Below, in pieces: positions 40,691 to 51,328 of a DNA stretch of 64,000 bases; position 1 is the stretch's first letter; each line of letters starts with the position of its first letter. Origin of the DNA: Phaseolibacter flectens ATCC 12775 (GTDB taxonomy: Bacteria; Pseudomonadota; Gammaproteobacteria; Enterobacterales; Enterobacteriaceae); contig NZ_JAEE01000009.1 of the NCBI RefSeq assembly GCF_000518745.1, forward strand, positions 50,891-114,890, in the 5' to 3' direction. The position numbers and the translations under genes were made by a program. A model generated the notes under the pieces. That model was not told the origin of the DNA. It made no database searches and saw only the letters and a program-made list of their open reading frames with translations.

Positions 40691-40973
40691 TCATGCTGAC
40701 TGAACTAGCAAAATAAAATAACGCAATCAGTTGGATCACCGAGCGCATACCTTTAAGAACGCGTCATTAATCTGTTGTGATGCTCACTGTTTATTTATGG
40801 CGAATGAGCCTGCTTGCAATGACAGAAGACCGATGTCGGGTTCGGCATCCAGCGTGATGGAAGCCTTCGTGGTCTGAGCGTTATTGAGCAAGATAAGTGA
40901 CTTGAAAGGAGAGGGGATTTGGATGGTGGTTGGGAGAGCATTGTGCTGCTCTCCCGCAGGCATGTGTCTGGTA

Positions 40974-42152
40974 TTAATGCTTTTGCTGATAATTTTTATG
41001 GCGACTGATAAAACCGGCAATAATACACAAAATGAAAACCGCGAAATACAAACCGTTCGCGGTGTGTAACGCGGCTAATGGCCCACCTTTATCAACGATA
41101 GGCCCTGTAACAATAAAGGTCAGTAAAGTTCCAACGGTTCCACATGTCAAAATAAAATTGACTAATTTGGGTGAAGAGAGACGAGTTTGCTGGGAGGCAA
41201 GGGTAATGATGGTGGTATAAATGGCACTGGAGAAGAAACCAAGTCCTATCATCAATAGTGTCAGCAGTAGCTTATTTTCTGTGTGAGTGAAGTACAGGAT
41301 AAACAGGGAGGATATCGCGGTTAATATCACTAAGATCTTTTGTAAATCGATGAGTTTAAGGACATAACTGAACACCCACATTCCTACCATATAAGCCGTC
41401 CAGAAGTTACTCACTAACTGACCAGACTGATCGATTTTATAGCCTAACGAATCAGTGGCATATTTAGGGATCCAAGAGATAAAACCAAGTTGCCCTAATA
41501 TATAGCAGAGTGCAGCAAGTGCGAGAACAAAGACACAAGCCCCCCATTTTTCATGGGTATCGTTTTCGTTAGCTTGATGTCGATTGGTTAATACTGGAAA
41601 TTCGAGTTGCAGAGTGAGGATAAAAATCGCCAGATAAATCATGCCAATGCAGCAGTATACAAGGTACCATGAAAAATGGTTGGCAAGGATAACCGCGGCA
41701 ATGATTGGAAAAAGGGTGCCGGCCATACTGAAAAAAGAATCGGTGAACAGCAATCGAGAGCCGCGTTGTCTGCCTTCGTAGAGATGAGTAATTAAAAAGG
41801 TACCGATTGACATCGTGATTCCACTTACCACACCCAAGATAAAGAAACAGGCTGAAAATAAGCTGAGGCTATGTCCTGTGGTCAGTCCAAATAGCGCGAA
41901 CAGCATCAAGATAAAACCGAATATAAGCTGTTTCTTTAGTGAAAAAATCTCCATTAACCAAGCATTCAGGAAAATCGCTACCAGAATGCCTGCGTTCAAG
42001 AAGGTAAAAATATGACTGATGTGCGAAACAGGGACATTGAAGTATTGAGCCATTTCACCCATGACGACGCCTGTCACGATGACCAGAGCACCCGTTAAGG
42101 CGTAGGAAAGGAAACTTACCCAGGTTAGGCCGATTCTATTTATATTTGTCAT
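40974..42152 (-). CDS. tsgA: MFS transporter TsgA
   Basis: 392 residues (E. coli 393), twelve predicted membrane helices, opening with [20 protein letters not shown] and containing the conserved [21 protein letters not shown] block. Major facilitator superfamily; Salmonella tsgA was found as a tellurite/selenite-regulated gene and its substrate is unknown. Divergent from ppiA as in E. coli. It marks the return to the conserved backbone after the fimbrial island. Confidence 0.94.
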   Translation of the reverse strand: MTNINRIGLTWVSFLSYALTGALVIVTGVVMGEMAQYFNVPVSHISHIFTFLNAGILVAIFLNAWLMEIFSLKKQLIFGFILMLFALFGLTTGHSLSLFSACFFILGVVSGITMSIGTFLITHLYEGRQRGSRLLFTDSFFSMAGTLFPIIAAVILANHFSWYLVYCCIGMIYLAIFILTLQLEFPVLTNRHQANENDTHEKWGACVFVLALAALCYILGQLGFISWIPKYATDSLGYKIDQSGQLVSNFWTAYMVGMWVFSYVLKLIDLQKILVILTAISSLFILYFTHTENKLLLTLLMIGLGFFSSAIYTTIITLASQQTRLSSPKLVNFILTCGTVGTLLTFIVTGPIVDKGGPLAALHTANGLYFAVFILCIIAGFISRHKNYQQKH

Positions 42153-42391
42153 TATGTAATACCTAAAGGCATGGAAGCGAGAATAACAGTCGCCTATTGT
42201 AATGCTATTGAGGTGGGTTATAAAAGACCGAATGCGATTATCTTTCTGAATCTGCTTGTTTCGTCAGGTGCTTTGCGCAGAGTGAATCATTTTTGTGCGA
42301 CGTTCATCAGAGAAAACAGACTAAAAGAGTGGTGAGCGTGGTGATTACTCACTACAATCAGCGATTGAGTATTGTTAAATTAGGACTGATT

Positions 42392-42958
42392 ATGTTTAAA
42401 AATAAATACATTCCATTACTTGCCGTGCTAGGCATGGCAACAGTATCTCTGCCAGCAATGGCTGATACTCATGTTACTGTGCAAACGTCCATGGGTAATA
42501 TTGAATTGCAGCTTGATGATAAGCAAGCCCCAGTTTCAGTTGCTAATTTTGTCAGTTATGCAAAAAGTGGCTTTTATGATCATACGATATTCCATCGTGT
42601 TATTCCTGGTTTCATGATCCAAGGTGGTGGCTTTACTGCGGATATGCAACAAAAAGAGACCCAGCCTCCCGTCAAAAATGAAGCTGCAAATGGCTTACTC
42701 AATCTGCGTGGTACGATTGCGATGGCTCGAACTGCTGATGTTGATAGTGCGACGAGTCAATTCTTTATTAATGTGGCAGACAACGCTTTCCTTGATCATG
42801 GTCAAAGAGATTATGGTTATGCAGTCTTTGGTAAAGTCACAAAAGGGATGGATATTGTGGATAAAATAGCGCAAGTGCCGACGTCGGACAAGGGCCCTTT
42901 CCAGAATGTTCCGGTTAAATCAGTGGCTATTTTGTCGGTGAAAGTACAAACTAAATAA
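42392..42958 (+). CDS. ppiA: Periplasmic peptidyl-prolyl isomerase PpiA (cyclophilin)
   Basis: 188 residues from [10 protein letters not shown] (TTAGGA upstream); an open frame upstream is not needed. Signal peptide about 1-24 (cleavage AMA|DT). Cyclophilin core with [16 protein letters not shown], active Arg in FHR, and [15 protein letters not shown]. Catalyses cis-trans isomerisation of prolyl bonds in the periplasm. E. coli has fic-yhfG between ppiA and pabA; here only 74 bp separate them. Confidence 0.97.
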   Translation: MFKNKYIPLLAVLGMATVSLPAMADTHVTVQTSMGNIELQLDDKQAPVSVANFVSYAKSGFYDHTIFHRVIPGFMIQGGGFTADMQQKETQPPVKNEAANGLLNLRGTIAMARTADVDSATSQFFINVADNAFLDHGQRDYGYAVFGKVTKGMDIVDKIAQVPTSDKGPFQNVPVKSVAILSVKVQTK

Positions 42959-43032
42959 CGTACTGTCCTGATGCTGTTTCTTTTATTATCGCCGGCATTA
43001 CCCTCAATGCTGGCATGATTGGTCGTGATAAG

Positions 43033-43617
43033 ATGCTGTTATTAATTGATAATTATGATTCTTTCACTTGGAATCTTTACCAGTATTTTTGCCAATGTGG
43101 CATTGAAGTTAAGGTCGTCCGTAACGATCAGATGTCAATCTCGCAGATAGAACAATTACCCTTGACACATCTAGTCATTTCGCCGGGCCCCTGCACGCCG
43201 TCAGAGTCTGGGATTTCTCTACAGGCGATAAGCCATTTTTCTGGCAAGTTACCCATATTGGGTGTCTGCTTAGGTCACCAAGCGATAGGTCAGGTATTTG
43301 GCGCGAAGGTGATTAAAGCCCCTCAGGTGATGCATGGTAAAACCTCGATGATTTATCATGATCAACAAGGGGTGTTTCAGGGGATCCGGACGCCGATAAA
43401 CATGACCCGTTATCATTCTTTAATTGTTGATGCTGAGAGCCTCCCTGAACAATTGACTGTCAGTGCTTGGACCTGTGATGATAAAGGAAAACCGGATTTG
43501 ATCATGGGACTTCGACATCAATCTTTAGCGATAGAAAGTGTTCAATTTCATCCGGAAAGCATTTTGAGTGAACAGGGGTTAACCTTGTTACAAAACTTTG
43601 TCAATTTCTCCAGTTAA
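43033..43617 (+). CDS. pabA: Aminodeoxychorismate synthase glutaminase subunit (PabA)
   Basis: 194 residues from [19 protein letters not shown]. Class I glutamine amidotransferase: catalytic Cys in [10 protein letters not shown] (about 79) and the His-Glu pair in QFHPES near the C-terminus. Supplies ammonia to PabB to make 4-amino-4-deoxychorismate for folate. The upstream ATG at 43015 would add six residues; family alignment favours 43033. Upstream of argD as in E. coli. Confidence 0.95.
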   Translation: MLLLIDNYDSFTWNLYQYFCQCGIEVKVVRNDQMSISQIEQLPLTHLVISPGPCTPSESGISLQAISHFSGKLPILGVCLGHQAIGQVFGAKVIKAPQVMHGKTSMIYHDQQGVFQGIRTPINMTRYHSLIVDAESLPEQLTVSAWTCDDKGKPDLIMGLRHQSLAIESVQFHPESILSEQGLTLLQNFVNFSS

Positions 43618-43667
43618 CCATTGCCTTTTATTGAATTGATATGCATATTAATTGAATTGTTATTTAA

Positions 43668-44909
<1,242 letters not shown>

Positions 44910-44917
44910 CTGGCATA

Positions 44918-46996
44918 TTAGCGCTTTCTATGCAGCCATAGGCCATGGTGTGGACGGTGAGTCCACACGACGGCAGAAATTTCCCGCATAATTTTCAGGT
45001 GACTAATAATACGATCTAGGTGGCGCTCCAAGATAGTGATTGGACCGCCTTGGAAATTGGCTGCTTCATCCATCACCTCTTTATTGCCATTTTCAGTACT
45101 GGAACTTTCATACAGCAGGCGCTGCTGACATTGTTGTAATGCAATTTCGCAATTCTGCAAATAGCGCTTGGCCAAGCTTGGTGTGAGCATCGTATGCTCG
45201 CGAGCAAGGGTCGTCATTTCATTGATGTGTTCGACGATATATTGACTGTGTGTCACCCAAAGATGACTATCGTGCAAATATTCACTATTAAATCCCGGTT
45301 CTTGCATGGCCTGATTCAGGGAGTTGAATAAGGCATTGTGTTTTTGGTTCACATTGATACGAGCGGCTTCTAGGATCTCTGCTGATGGTTCAGGCCCTAA
45401 CAGTAGCTTAATGGTTTTCTCAAAGGCGGTGAGTACATCAATGGTATTTTTACGCAGTAAAGCACTTTGCCATTGTGGCCATAACCAGACGATCCCCGCA
45501 GTGGCGATAAGACAGCCCAATAGGGTATCGATCAGACGAGGCAGCAGGAACTGCTGCCCATTGAGTGACAGGAGTTGCAGTGAATAAACGGCAGTGACGG
45601 TAAAACCAATGGTTGCCCATCCATAATACTGACGAGAAAAGAGATTACTGAAAAACGTAATGAGCAGCATGATCAGTAAAATAATCGATTCAGGCACAGC
45701 CAGATTGAATGACAGGGCGGCAATAATCAGACCGACAAACGTCCCTATCGCTCGGTGCTGCGTTCTCACTCGCGTTGCTTGATAGCCATTTTGGCTGACA
45801 AAAAGAATCGTCATTAAGATCCAGTAAGGCTTTGGCATATTCAAGATCTCAGCCAACGCACTCGCAAACATTAACATGACGGAGTAACGGGCCGCTGATC
45901 GCAAAGCGATCGATTTTAATGACATATAACAGCGTATGGCTGGCAGCAAGGGCAGACGTTGCTGCTGATCTGCCATCAGGTTTCGCTGATAGAGAGGCGT
46001 ATTACTTTGCAAGACCCGAGCAATCCGACTGAAATGATAGTAGCAAAATTGCCCTGCAGCATTTTCCGGATAATGCTGTACTAGCTTCTCCAAACTGGCA
46101 AGCGGTGTTTTTAGGGAGAAGAGTCGAGGTAATTGATGATAGAGGATCTCATCTGCCGTTTGCCGCAGCTTGGTTGTGATAAGTGTCGCGTTCCAGTCAA
46201 TAATGGCTTTGCATCGAGGGTCCGTTTTCTCTGCAGAGCCACTGTCAGATAAATGCAAGGTGACAGCAATATGCTCTTGGATATCTTGCGCCATTAAAAA
46301 AGCGCGAATAAGGAAACGTGTCTGAGGATCTTTACTGCTGGTCGGCAGCATATGCAATTGCTGGTAACCCGCTGTAATCAAATCAACCACTTTTTGCTGA
46401 TGAGCCAACCTTTTTTGTAGCCCTTCCGCGGCCACAATCGGCTGGGTAATGGTCTCATATTTACTTGCACTGTAATCAGCTAAGGCTTTGTAAAGTAAGC
46501 TGAGGGTTTCACGCAACTGTTGAGCCTTGGTTAGTCTGAACCAGAGCCAGTTAAACAGCCCATACCACAGAGTACCACTAATATATAAAAGCGCGGGTGC
46601 CCAGACCGGCATTCTGCCAACCAAACTCAGGGTAAAAACCGCAGCCACCAGTGCCCCAGGTAACAACCTACCATGCAATGGGCTGAGTTCACCGGTAATA
46701 CCAAGTAATAGTGGCAAAATGAAAAGAAAAATCGGTAGAGGCAGTCCTTGTTGTAGTGCTACCTGTAAGAGGACGCTACTCAGTGCAAATAAGCTGCCGC
46801 CAATCACTAAGCGTTTAAAGAAACGTTTGTGCGGGGTATCAAGACCGGCAATATTGCAGCAGGCAGGAACCAAAGAGAAAAGTAACCCTTTTTGTAGATC
46901 GCCCAGTAACCATCCCATCGCAACAGGCAGACACAGAACCAGTGTCTGTCTGAGTGCGAAATTAACTTCAGGGTGATAAATCAGTCTGCGTAACAT
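44918..46996 (-). CDS. yhfK: YhfK, FUSC/YccS-family inner membrane protein
   Basis: 692 residues. Two blocks of membrane helices (about 20-155 and 375-520) each followed by a cytoplasmic helical domain, the layout of the YccS/YhfK and aromatic acid exporter (FUSC) family. Function not established. Between argD and crp as in E. coli; it lies 89 bp downstream of crp on the same strand. Confidence 0.92.
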   Translation of the reverse strand: MLRRLIYHPEVNFALRQTLVLCLPVAMGWLLGDLQKGLLFSLVPACCNIAGLDTPHKRFFKRLVIGGSLFALSSVLLQVALQQGLPLPIFLFILPLLLGITGELSPLHGRLLPGALVAAVFTLSLVGRMPVWAPALLYISGTLWYGLFNWLWFRLTKAQQLRETLSLLYKALADYSASKYETITQPIVAAEGLQKRLAHQQKVVDLITAGYQQLHMLPTSSKDPQTRFLIRAFLMAQDIQEHIAVTLHLSDSGSAEKTDPRCKAIIDWNATLITTKLRQTADEILYHQLPRLFSLKTPLASLEKLVQHYPENAAGQFCYYHFSRIARVLQSNTPLYQRNLMADQQQRLPLLPAIRCYMSLKSIALRSAARYSVMLMFASALAEILNMPKPYWILMTILFVSQNGYQATRVRTQHRAIGTFVGLIIAALSFNLAVPESIILLIMLLITFFSNLFSRQYYGWATIGFTVTAVYSLQLLSLNGQQFLLPRLIDTLLGCLIATAGIVWLWPQWQSALLRKNTIDVLTAFEKTIKLLLGPEPSAEILEAARINVNQKHNALFNSLNQAMQEPGFNSEYLHDSHLWVTHSQYIVEHINEMTTLAREHTMLTPSLAKRYLQNCEIALQQCQQRLLYESSSTENGNKEVMDEAANFQGGPITILERHLDRIISHLKIMREISAVVWTHRPHHGLWLHRKR

Positions 46997-47085
46997 AAGT
47001 TATTCAATCGTAATAGAGTGATATCACAGCAGAGTAACGCAGAGTGAGGCAGAAAGCACATCAGATAAAACCTGCACCTCATTTG

Positions 47086-47718
47086 CTAACGTGTGCCATA
47101 GACAACGATGGTTTTACCATGAGCTGAAATAAGATTTTGGTCCTCTAGCATTTTAAGGATCCTCCCTACCGTTTCACGCGAGCATCCAACAATTTGCCCA
47201 ATTTCTTGACGGGTAATTTTTATCTGCATGCCATCAGGATGGGTCATGGCATCGGGCTGATGTGCAAGGCTCAGTAACGTCTGAGCAATACGGCCAGTCA
47301 CATCCAAGAAAGCCAAATTACCGACTTTTTCAGAGGTATCTTGTAATCTGCGCGCCATCTGTGCTGACAGCCTAATCAGTATTTCTGGGTTAACTTGGAT
47401 CAGTTGACGAAATTTTTTGTATGAGATTTCGGCAACTTCACAGGGTGCTTTCGCTCTCACCCAAGCTGTACGCAATTGATCTTCTTCAAATAACCCTAAC
47501 TCTCCAATAAAATCGCCTTGATTGAGATAAGAAAGGATCATCTCTTTTCCTTCTTCATCTTTGATGAGTACCGCAACAGAACCTTTGACAATGTAGTACA
47601 AAGTTTCAGCTTTCTCACCTTGATGGATTAAGGTGCTTTTGGATGGATATTTATGTATATGACAATGAGACAGGAACCATTCTAATGTCGGGTCGGTTTG
47701 TGGTTTGTTGAGAACCAT
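47086..47718 (-). CDS. crp: cAMP receptor protein (CRP)
   Basis: 210 residues, identical length to E. coli CRP. cAMP-binding jelly roll with [17 protein letters not shown], hinge, and the DNA-recognition helix region [19 protein letters not shown], which is unchanged. Around the ligand pocket two positions differ from the E. coli form: E81 is Leu and V126 is Asp (mature numbering), while R82, T127, S128 and R123 are kept and S83 is Thr. Global regulator of carbon use; it probably controls gnt, glp and pckA here. Confidence 0.98.
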   Translation of the reverse strand: MVLNKPQTDPTLEWFLSHCHIHKYPSKSTLIHQGEKAETLYYIVKGSVAVLIKDEEGKEMILSYLNQGDFIGELGLFEEDQLRTAWVRAKAPCEVAEISYKKFRQLIQVNPEILIRLSAQMARRLQDTSEKVGNLAFLDVTGRIAQTLLSLAHQPDAMTHPDGMQIKITRQEIGQIVGCSRETVGRILKMLEDQNLISAHGKTIVVYGTR

Positions 47719-47997
47719 TCTCTATCATCCTCTTAATTTAAGCTGGATTGTAATACAGAATATCTTTTGAAGTATCAGATCAATAGTTCTTATCATACTG
47801 ATTCTGCCGTATCACATCAGTCTTTATTTAACAATTCATCTATATTTGACAACTTATTAACTTAACTCTGTTTGTAGCACAGCTTGACTCAACTGTCTCC
47901 ACTTCTCTGTCTTTGAAGGTGAATTAAGTGACATGTTTGCGGTTTATTTAACGGAATAGTATGTTAGAAACCTCTTTTCATTTATAGGTTTGAAAAT

Positions 47998-48402
47998 ATG
48001 CAGGCACGGGTTAAGTGGACAGATGGGCTCTGTTTTGTTGGGGAGTCGGCTTCGGGCCATCAGGTGGTTATGGATGGTAATCAGGCAGAAAGAGGGCCTT
48101 CTCCAATGGAAATGGTGCTCATGTCTGTTGGCAGTTGCAGCGCAATTGATGTGGTATCCATTTTGCAGAAGGGCCATCATGCAGTGACAGGCTGTGAGGT
48201 TGATCTTACTTCTACTCGCCGTGAGACGGCACCTCGTTTATTTACCAGTATTAATCTACATTTTAATGTAACTGGTGAAGCCTTGAGTGAACAGGCGGTG
48301 GAAAGCGCGGTGAAGCTTTCGGCGGAAAAATACGGTTCGGTTGCATTGATGCTGGGTAAGGCCGTGACGATGACGCACAGTTTTTCAGTGCTCACCCCAT
48401 AA
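47998..48402 (+). CDS. yhfA: OsmC-family protein YhfA
   Basis: 134 residues, the E. coli YhfA length, divergent from crp as in E. coli. OsmC/Ohr fold with PSPMEMVLMSVGSCSAIDV, which keeps the first conserved Cys (47). At the second site, where E. coli YhfA reads EKYCSVAL, this protein has EKYGSVAL, so Cys113 is Gly (codon GGT, 48334-48336). Ohr/OsmC enzymes need both cysteines for peroxide reduction. YhfA itself has no proven activity, so the effect is uncertain. Confidence 0.93.
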   Translation: MQARVKWTDGLCFVGESASGHQVVMDGNQAERGPSPMEMVLMSVGSCSAIDVVSILQKGHHAVTGCEVDLTSTRRETAPRLFTSINLHFNVTGEALSEQAVESAVKLSAEKYGSVALMLGKAVTMTHSFSVLTP

Positions 48403-48428
48403 TTGTTTCGGTAACAACGGGTCATGTT

Positions 48429-49298
48429 TTACATTGCCCGTTTTCTTGCAATGATATTTTTGATGATGGGTGTCAATATTAGCTCGATAGCAAGACCTAA
48501 TTTACTGCCTGGTACGACTAGCGTGTTAATGGCAGAAATAAACGATCCCGTGATCATCGCGAGCAGGTAAGGATAGTTGACTTCTTCAACCTCTCTGAAA
48601 TAGATCACCACTAAACTCTCATCCATTGATGGAATGGCATTTGCGGCAAAGGGGTTAGAAGTATCAACAATGGGAACGCGCTGGAAATTGATGTGAGTGC
48701 GAGAGAATTGCGGTGTAATAAAATGAATATAATCTTCCATGGAGCGGATCACGGAATCGACCACCGCCTCTCTTGAATGGCCACGTTCGTGCATATCTCG
48801 GATCAATTTTTGTATCCACTCAAGATTGACAATGGGGACAACACCGACCAAGAGATCAACATAGTGAGCGACATTATGTTGTGGGGTGACCACGCCGCCG
48901 TGTAGGCCTTCATAAAAAAGCAAATCGGTTTGCGAGGGAAAGGGTTGCCAAGGCGTGAATGTCCCAGGAAGTTGCTTCCAAGGCACGGCATCATCGTAGG
49001 TATGCAAATATTTTCTCGATTCACCTTGGCCGGTTATGGCATATTGACTGAAGCATTGTTCCAATAATGAAAAATCGTTTGCATCGGGGCCGAAATAGCT
49101 AATATGTTTGCCTAGGTCACGCGCTTTTCGCACTTCAATGTCCATTTCTGGACGAGTATAGCGGTGGAAGCTATCACCTTCGAGCTCGACGGATTGAATG
49201 GATAATTGCTGGAAGATCTTTCGAAAAGAGCTGCTCGTCGTCGTCGTGCCTGCGCCGCTTGAGCCTGTTACAGCGATAATGGGATGCTTGACTGACAT
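48429..49298 (-). CDS. prkB: Phosphoribulokinase-like protein PrkB
   Basis: 289 residues. P-loop GSSGAGTTTTSSSFRK (about 12-27), GDSFHRYTRPEMD, and FYEGLHGGVVTPQHN are typical of the enterobacterial PrkB proteins. The family resembles phosphoribulokinase but these bacteria lack a Calvin cycle; the substrate is unknown. Converges with yhfA. An imperfect AACGGG/CCCGTT hairpin overlaps the gene end. Confidence 0.94.
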   Translation of the reverse strand: MSVKHPIIAVTGSSGAGTTTTSSSFRKIFQQLSIQSVELEGDSFHRYTRPEMDIEVRKARDLGKHISYFGPDANDFSLLEQCFSQYAITGQGESRKYLHTYDDAVPWKQLPGTFTPWQPFPSQTDLLFYEGLHGGVVTPQHNVAHYVDLLVGVVPIVNLEWIQKLIRDMHERGHSREAVVDSVIRSMEDYIHFITPQFSRTHINFQRVPIVDTSNPFAANAIPSMDESLVVIYFREVEEVNYPYLLAMITGSFISAINTLVVPGSKLGLAIELILTPIIKNIIARKRAM

Positions 49299-49380
49299 GG
49301 TACATCATCCTCTTGGTCAACGTTATCCGTATTGATAGCACGGAGAGACGCCAGTGTCATTATGTAATATGTGGTTATGT

Positions 49381-49590
49381 TCACCCTTTTACATTTTTAA
49401 AGGTCACGCTTTCATGCAATTCTGACCATTGAAGCACGATCTGTCCAGCTTTCAGCTGTTGGTACACGTGTTCGACTTTTTGCTGCAGGGTGTATTCCCT
49501 TTCGCCATAATCCGTACCTTCTCGCAATACATAAGATTCAATCAGACTTTGCAGGGTACTGGCTTCTAGCTCTTGCCAAGGGATGATCAT
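49381..49590 (-). CDS. yheU: Conserved small protein YheU (UPF0270)
   Basis: 69 residues from [11 protein letters not shown]; contains the diagnostic [15 protein letters not shown] and [11 protein letters not shown]. Function unknown. The ATG overlaps the yheT stop (ATGA at 49587-49590), so yheT and yheU are translationally coupled. A longer frame opening at 49620 lies within yheT and is not needed. Confidence 0.92.
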   Translation of the reverse strand: MIIPWQELEASTLQSLIESYVLREGTDYGEREYTLQQKVEHVYQQLKAGQIVLQWSELHESVTFKNVKG

Positions 49591-50609
49591 GATTTTTTTT
49601 CCAGTTGCTGACTGAGCCATTGTGGAATACGTTGTTCAAGCCACATAACCGGGCGAAACAAGCTGCCACTGACGAAACCGACATGCCCGCCATGGTGACT
49701 GAGCTGGTACTCAACTACCTCTGACATTTGCTCTGGTTGTGGGATCACCTCGTCGGTCATAAAGGGATCGTCGGCAGCATGGATAATCAAGAGCGGTTTA
49801 CTGACGCGAGACAACTTCGACATACCACTGGTTTTTCTGTAATAGTCGGTTGAGTTAGCAAAGTTATACAGCTTCGCGGTGATTAAATCATCAAATTGGC
49901 GAAGTTTTTTAATTTTTTTCAAACAGTTAGGTGTGATTGATAGTAACTGGGGATGGGCTTTTATTTTGCGTCGTACACTTTTTTTAAGTTGAGATAATAA
50001 ATAATGTTGATAAAAGCGAGAGAATCCACGCTCAAGTTTAGTGCTGCAGGGTTCTAGCATCAGGGGAGCAGATACAATCACACCCGCATCAAGCAGACAC
50101 GCCTCCCCCTGATCACCCATGAGGCAGGCAAGCATATTGCCTCCGAGCGAAAAGCCGGTGGCCGCAGTGGGTTGACGCCCCATATGTTGAGTCATCCATT
50201 GTAGAAAATAACTAGCATCATCAATATCACCGGAGTGATAACTGCGTGGCAGGCGGTTCGGGATACCACTGCAACCGCGAAAATGCATCACGACCCCAAG
50301 CCAGCCTTTTTTCTTAAAGGAAGCTAATAATCCATGTGCGTAAGGACTAAAAACACTGCCTTCTAAGCCGTGAAAAATAACGACACGTGGTTTATGCCCC
50401 GCTGTCATCGGATCTTCACTCCAAGCTAAATCAATAAAATCACCATCGGGTAACTCAAGGCGCTGCCAGAATAACGTGATATTGACAAAGCGCCGTAAGA
50501 TCCGTGGCAAGAGGGTTTGTAAGTGAGCGTTACTGAAAAATTTCAATGGTTTAAATTCTTCATTTTTCAGTTGACAATTTTTCATGATGCCAGTGCTTGT
50601 CTGATCCAT
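49587..50609 (-). CDS. yheT: YheT, alpha/beta hydrolase of the EMB8/ABHD family
   Basis: 340 residues. Nucleophile elbow GFSLGGNML, acid in IHAADDPFM and His in [10 protein letters not shown] give a complete catalytic triad; FHGLEGS and [10 protein letters not shown] form the oxyanion side. Substrate unknown. The ATG at 50609 has only a weak ribosome site; an internal ATG eight codons on is possible. Operon yheT-yheU. Confidence 0.93.
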   Translation of the reverse strand: MDQTSTGIMKNCQLKNEEFKPLKFFSNAHLQTLLPRILRRFVNITLFWQRLELPDGDFIDLAWSEDPMTAGHKPRVVIFHGLEGSVFSPYAHGLLASFKKKGWLGVVMHFRGCSGIPNRLPRSYHSGDIDDASYFLQWMTQHMGRQPTAATGFSLGGNMLACLMGDQGEACLLDAGVIVSAPLMLEPCSTKLERGFSRFYQHYLLSQLKKSVRRKIKAHPQLLSITPNCLKKIKKLRQFDDLITAKLYNFANSTDYYRKTSGMSKLSRVSKPLLIIHAADDPFMTDEVIPQPEQMSEVVEYQLSHHGGHVGFVSGSLFRPVMWLEQRIPQWLSQQLEKKS

Positions 50610-50669
50610 AACTCAATGTATAGTCATCTAATAGGTTAATGTGTATTGTTCCAATCGGGATATTTACTT

Positions 50670-51272
50670 ATGGAAATAGGTTTTTTTTGTTCATTATTTA
50701 GTTTTTTAATTGTTGCTGCCATCACGCCTGGGCCAAATAATGTGTTACTGACCAACGCTGGTGCACGCTCAGGTGTAATCGCTTCATTACCTTTAATGTT
50801 CGGTATCATGCTGGGCATGCAACTCATTTTATCACTGGTGGCCTTTGGTGTAGGCAGCCTAATTTTGAACTATCCAATCATCCACCTCGCGATGAAAATT
50901 GCGGGCAGTCTTTATCTCACTTGGCTCGCCTACTGTCTAATCACTGCGCCTTTGCCGTCGGTGACACATTCAGAAAACGATCCCATTAGCCTACGCTGGT
51001 GGCAGGGCACGGCACTGCAACTGGTCAATCCTAAAGCTTGGCTTATGACGCTGGGCGCGGTTGCCAGTTTTAGCTTGAGTGGTCTATATTTCATACACTC
51101 GATTTATTTCATCAGCCTAGCATTATTTTTAGCTAACCTGATAGCAAGTTTGGCTTGGCTAGGATGTGGGCATGCTATCAGGTTATGGCTGGCAACTGAA
51201 CTGGCATGGCGTCGTTTTAATCTGATTATGGGTTTACTGACCCTTGCCAGTGTCAGTTTTATTTGGTTATAA
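50670..51272 (+). CDS. LysE/RhtB-family amino acid exporter
   Basis: 200 residues from MEIGFFCSLFSFLIVAAITP; about six membrane helices and the family signature TPGPNNVLLTNAGARSG near the N-terminus. It most resembles small exporters of the EamB (cysteine/O-acetylserine) and YeaS kind, but the substrate cannot be assigned. It sits divergently between yheT and yheS, where E. coli has no such gene, so it is an insertion relative to E. coli. A non-ATG start at 50646 is possible but unlikely. Confidence 0.88.
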   Translation: MEIGFFCSLFSFLIVAAITPGPNNVLLTNAGARSGVIASLPLMFGIMLGMQLILSLVAFGVGSLILNYPIIHLAMKIAGSLYLTWLAYCLITAPLPSVTHSENDPISLRWWQGTALQLVNPKAWLMTLGAVASFSLSGLYFIHSIYFISLALFLANLIASLAWLGCGHAIRLWLATELAWRRFNLIMGLLTLASVSFIWL

Positions 51273-51328
51273 AACAGGCTAGGGTTGAGGTTGTGAATTC
51301 GACTCAGATTAGCCGAGTTCCCCATTTT

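Noticed and set aside
40884..41069. Small hydrophobic frame overlapping the tsgA end
   Set aside because: Most of it is antisense to the conserved C-terminus of TsgA.
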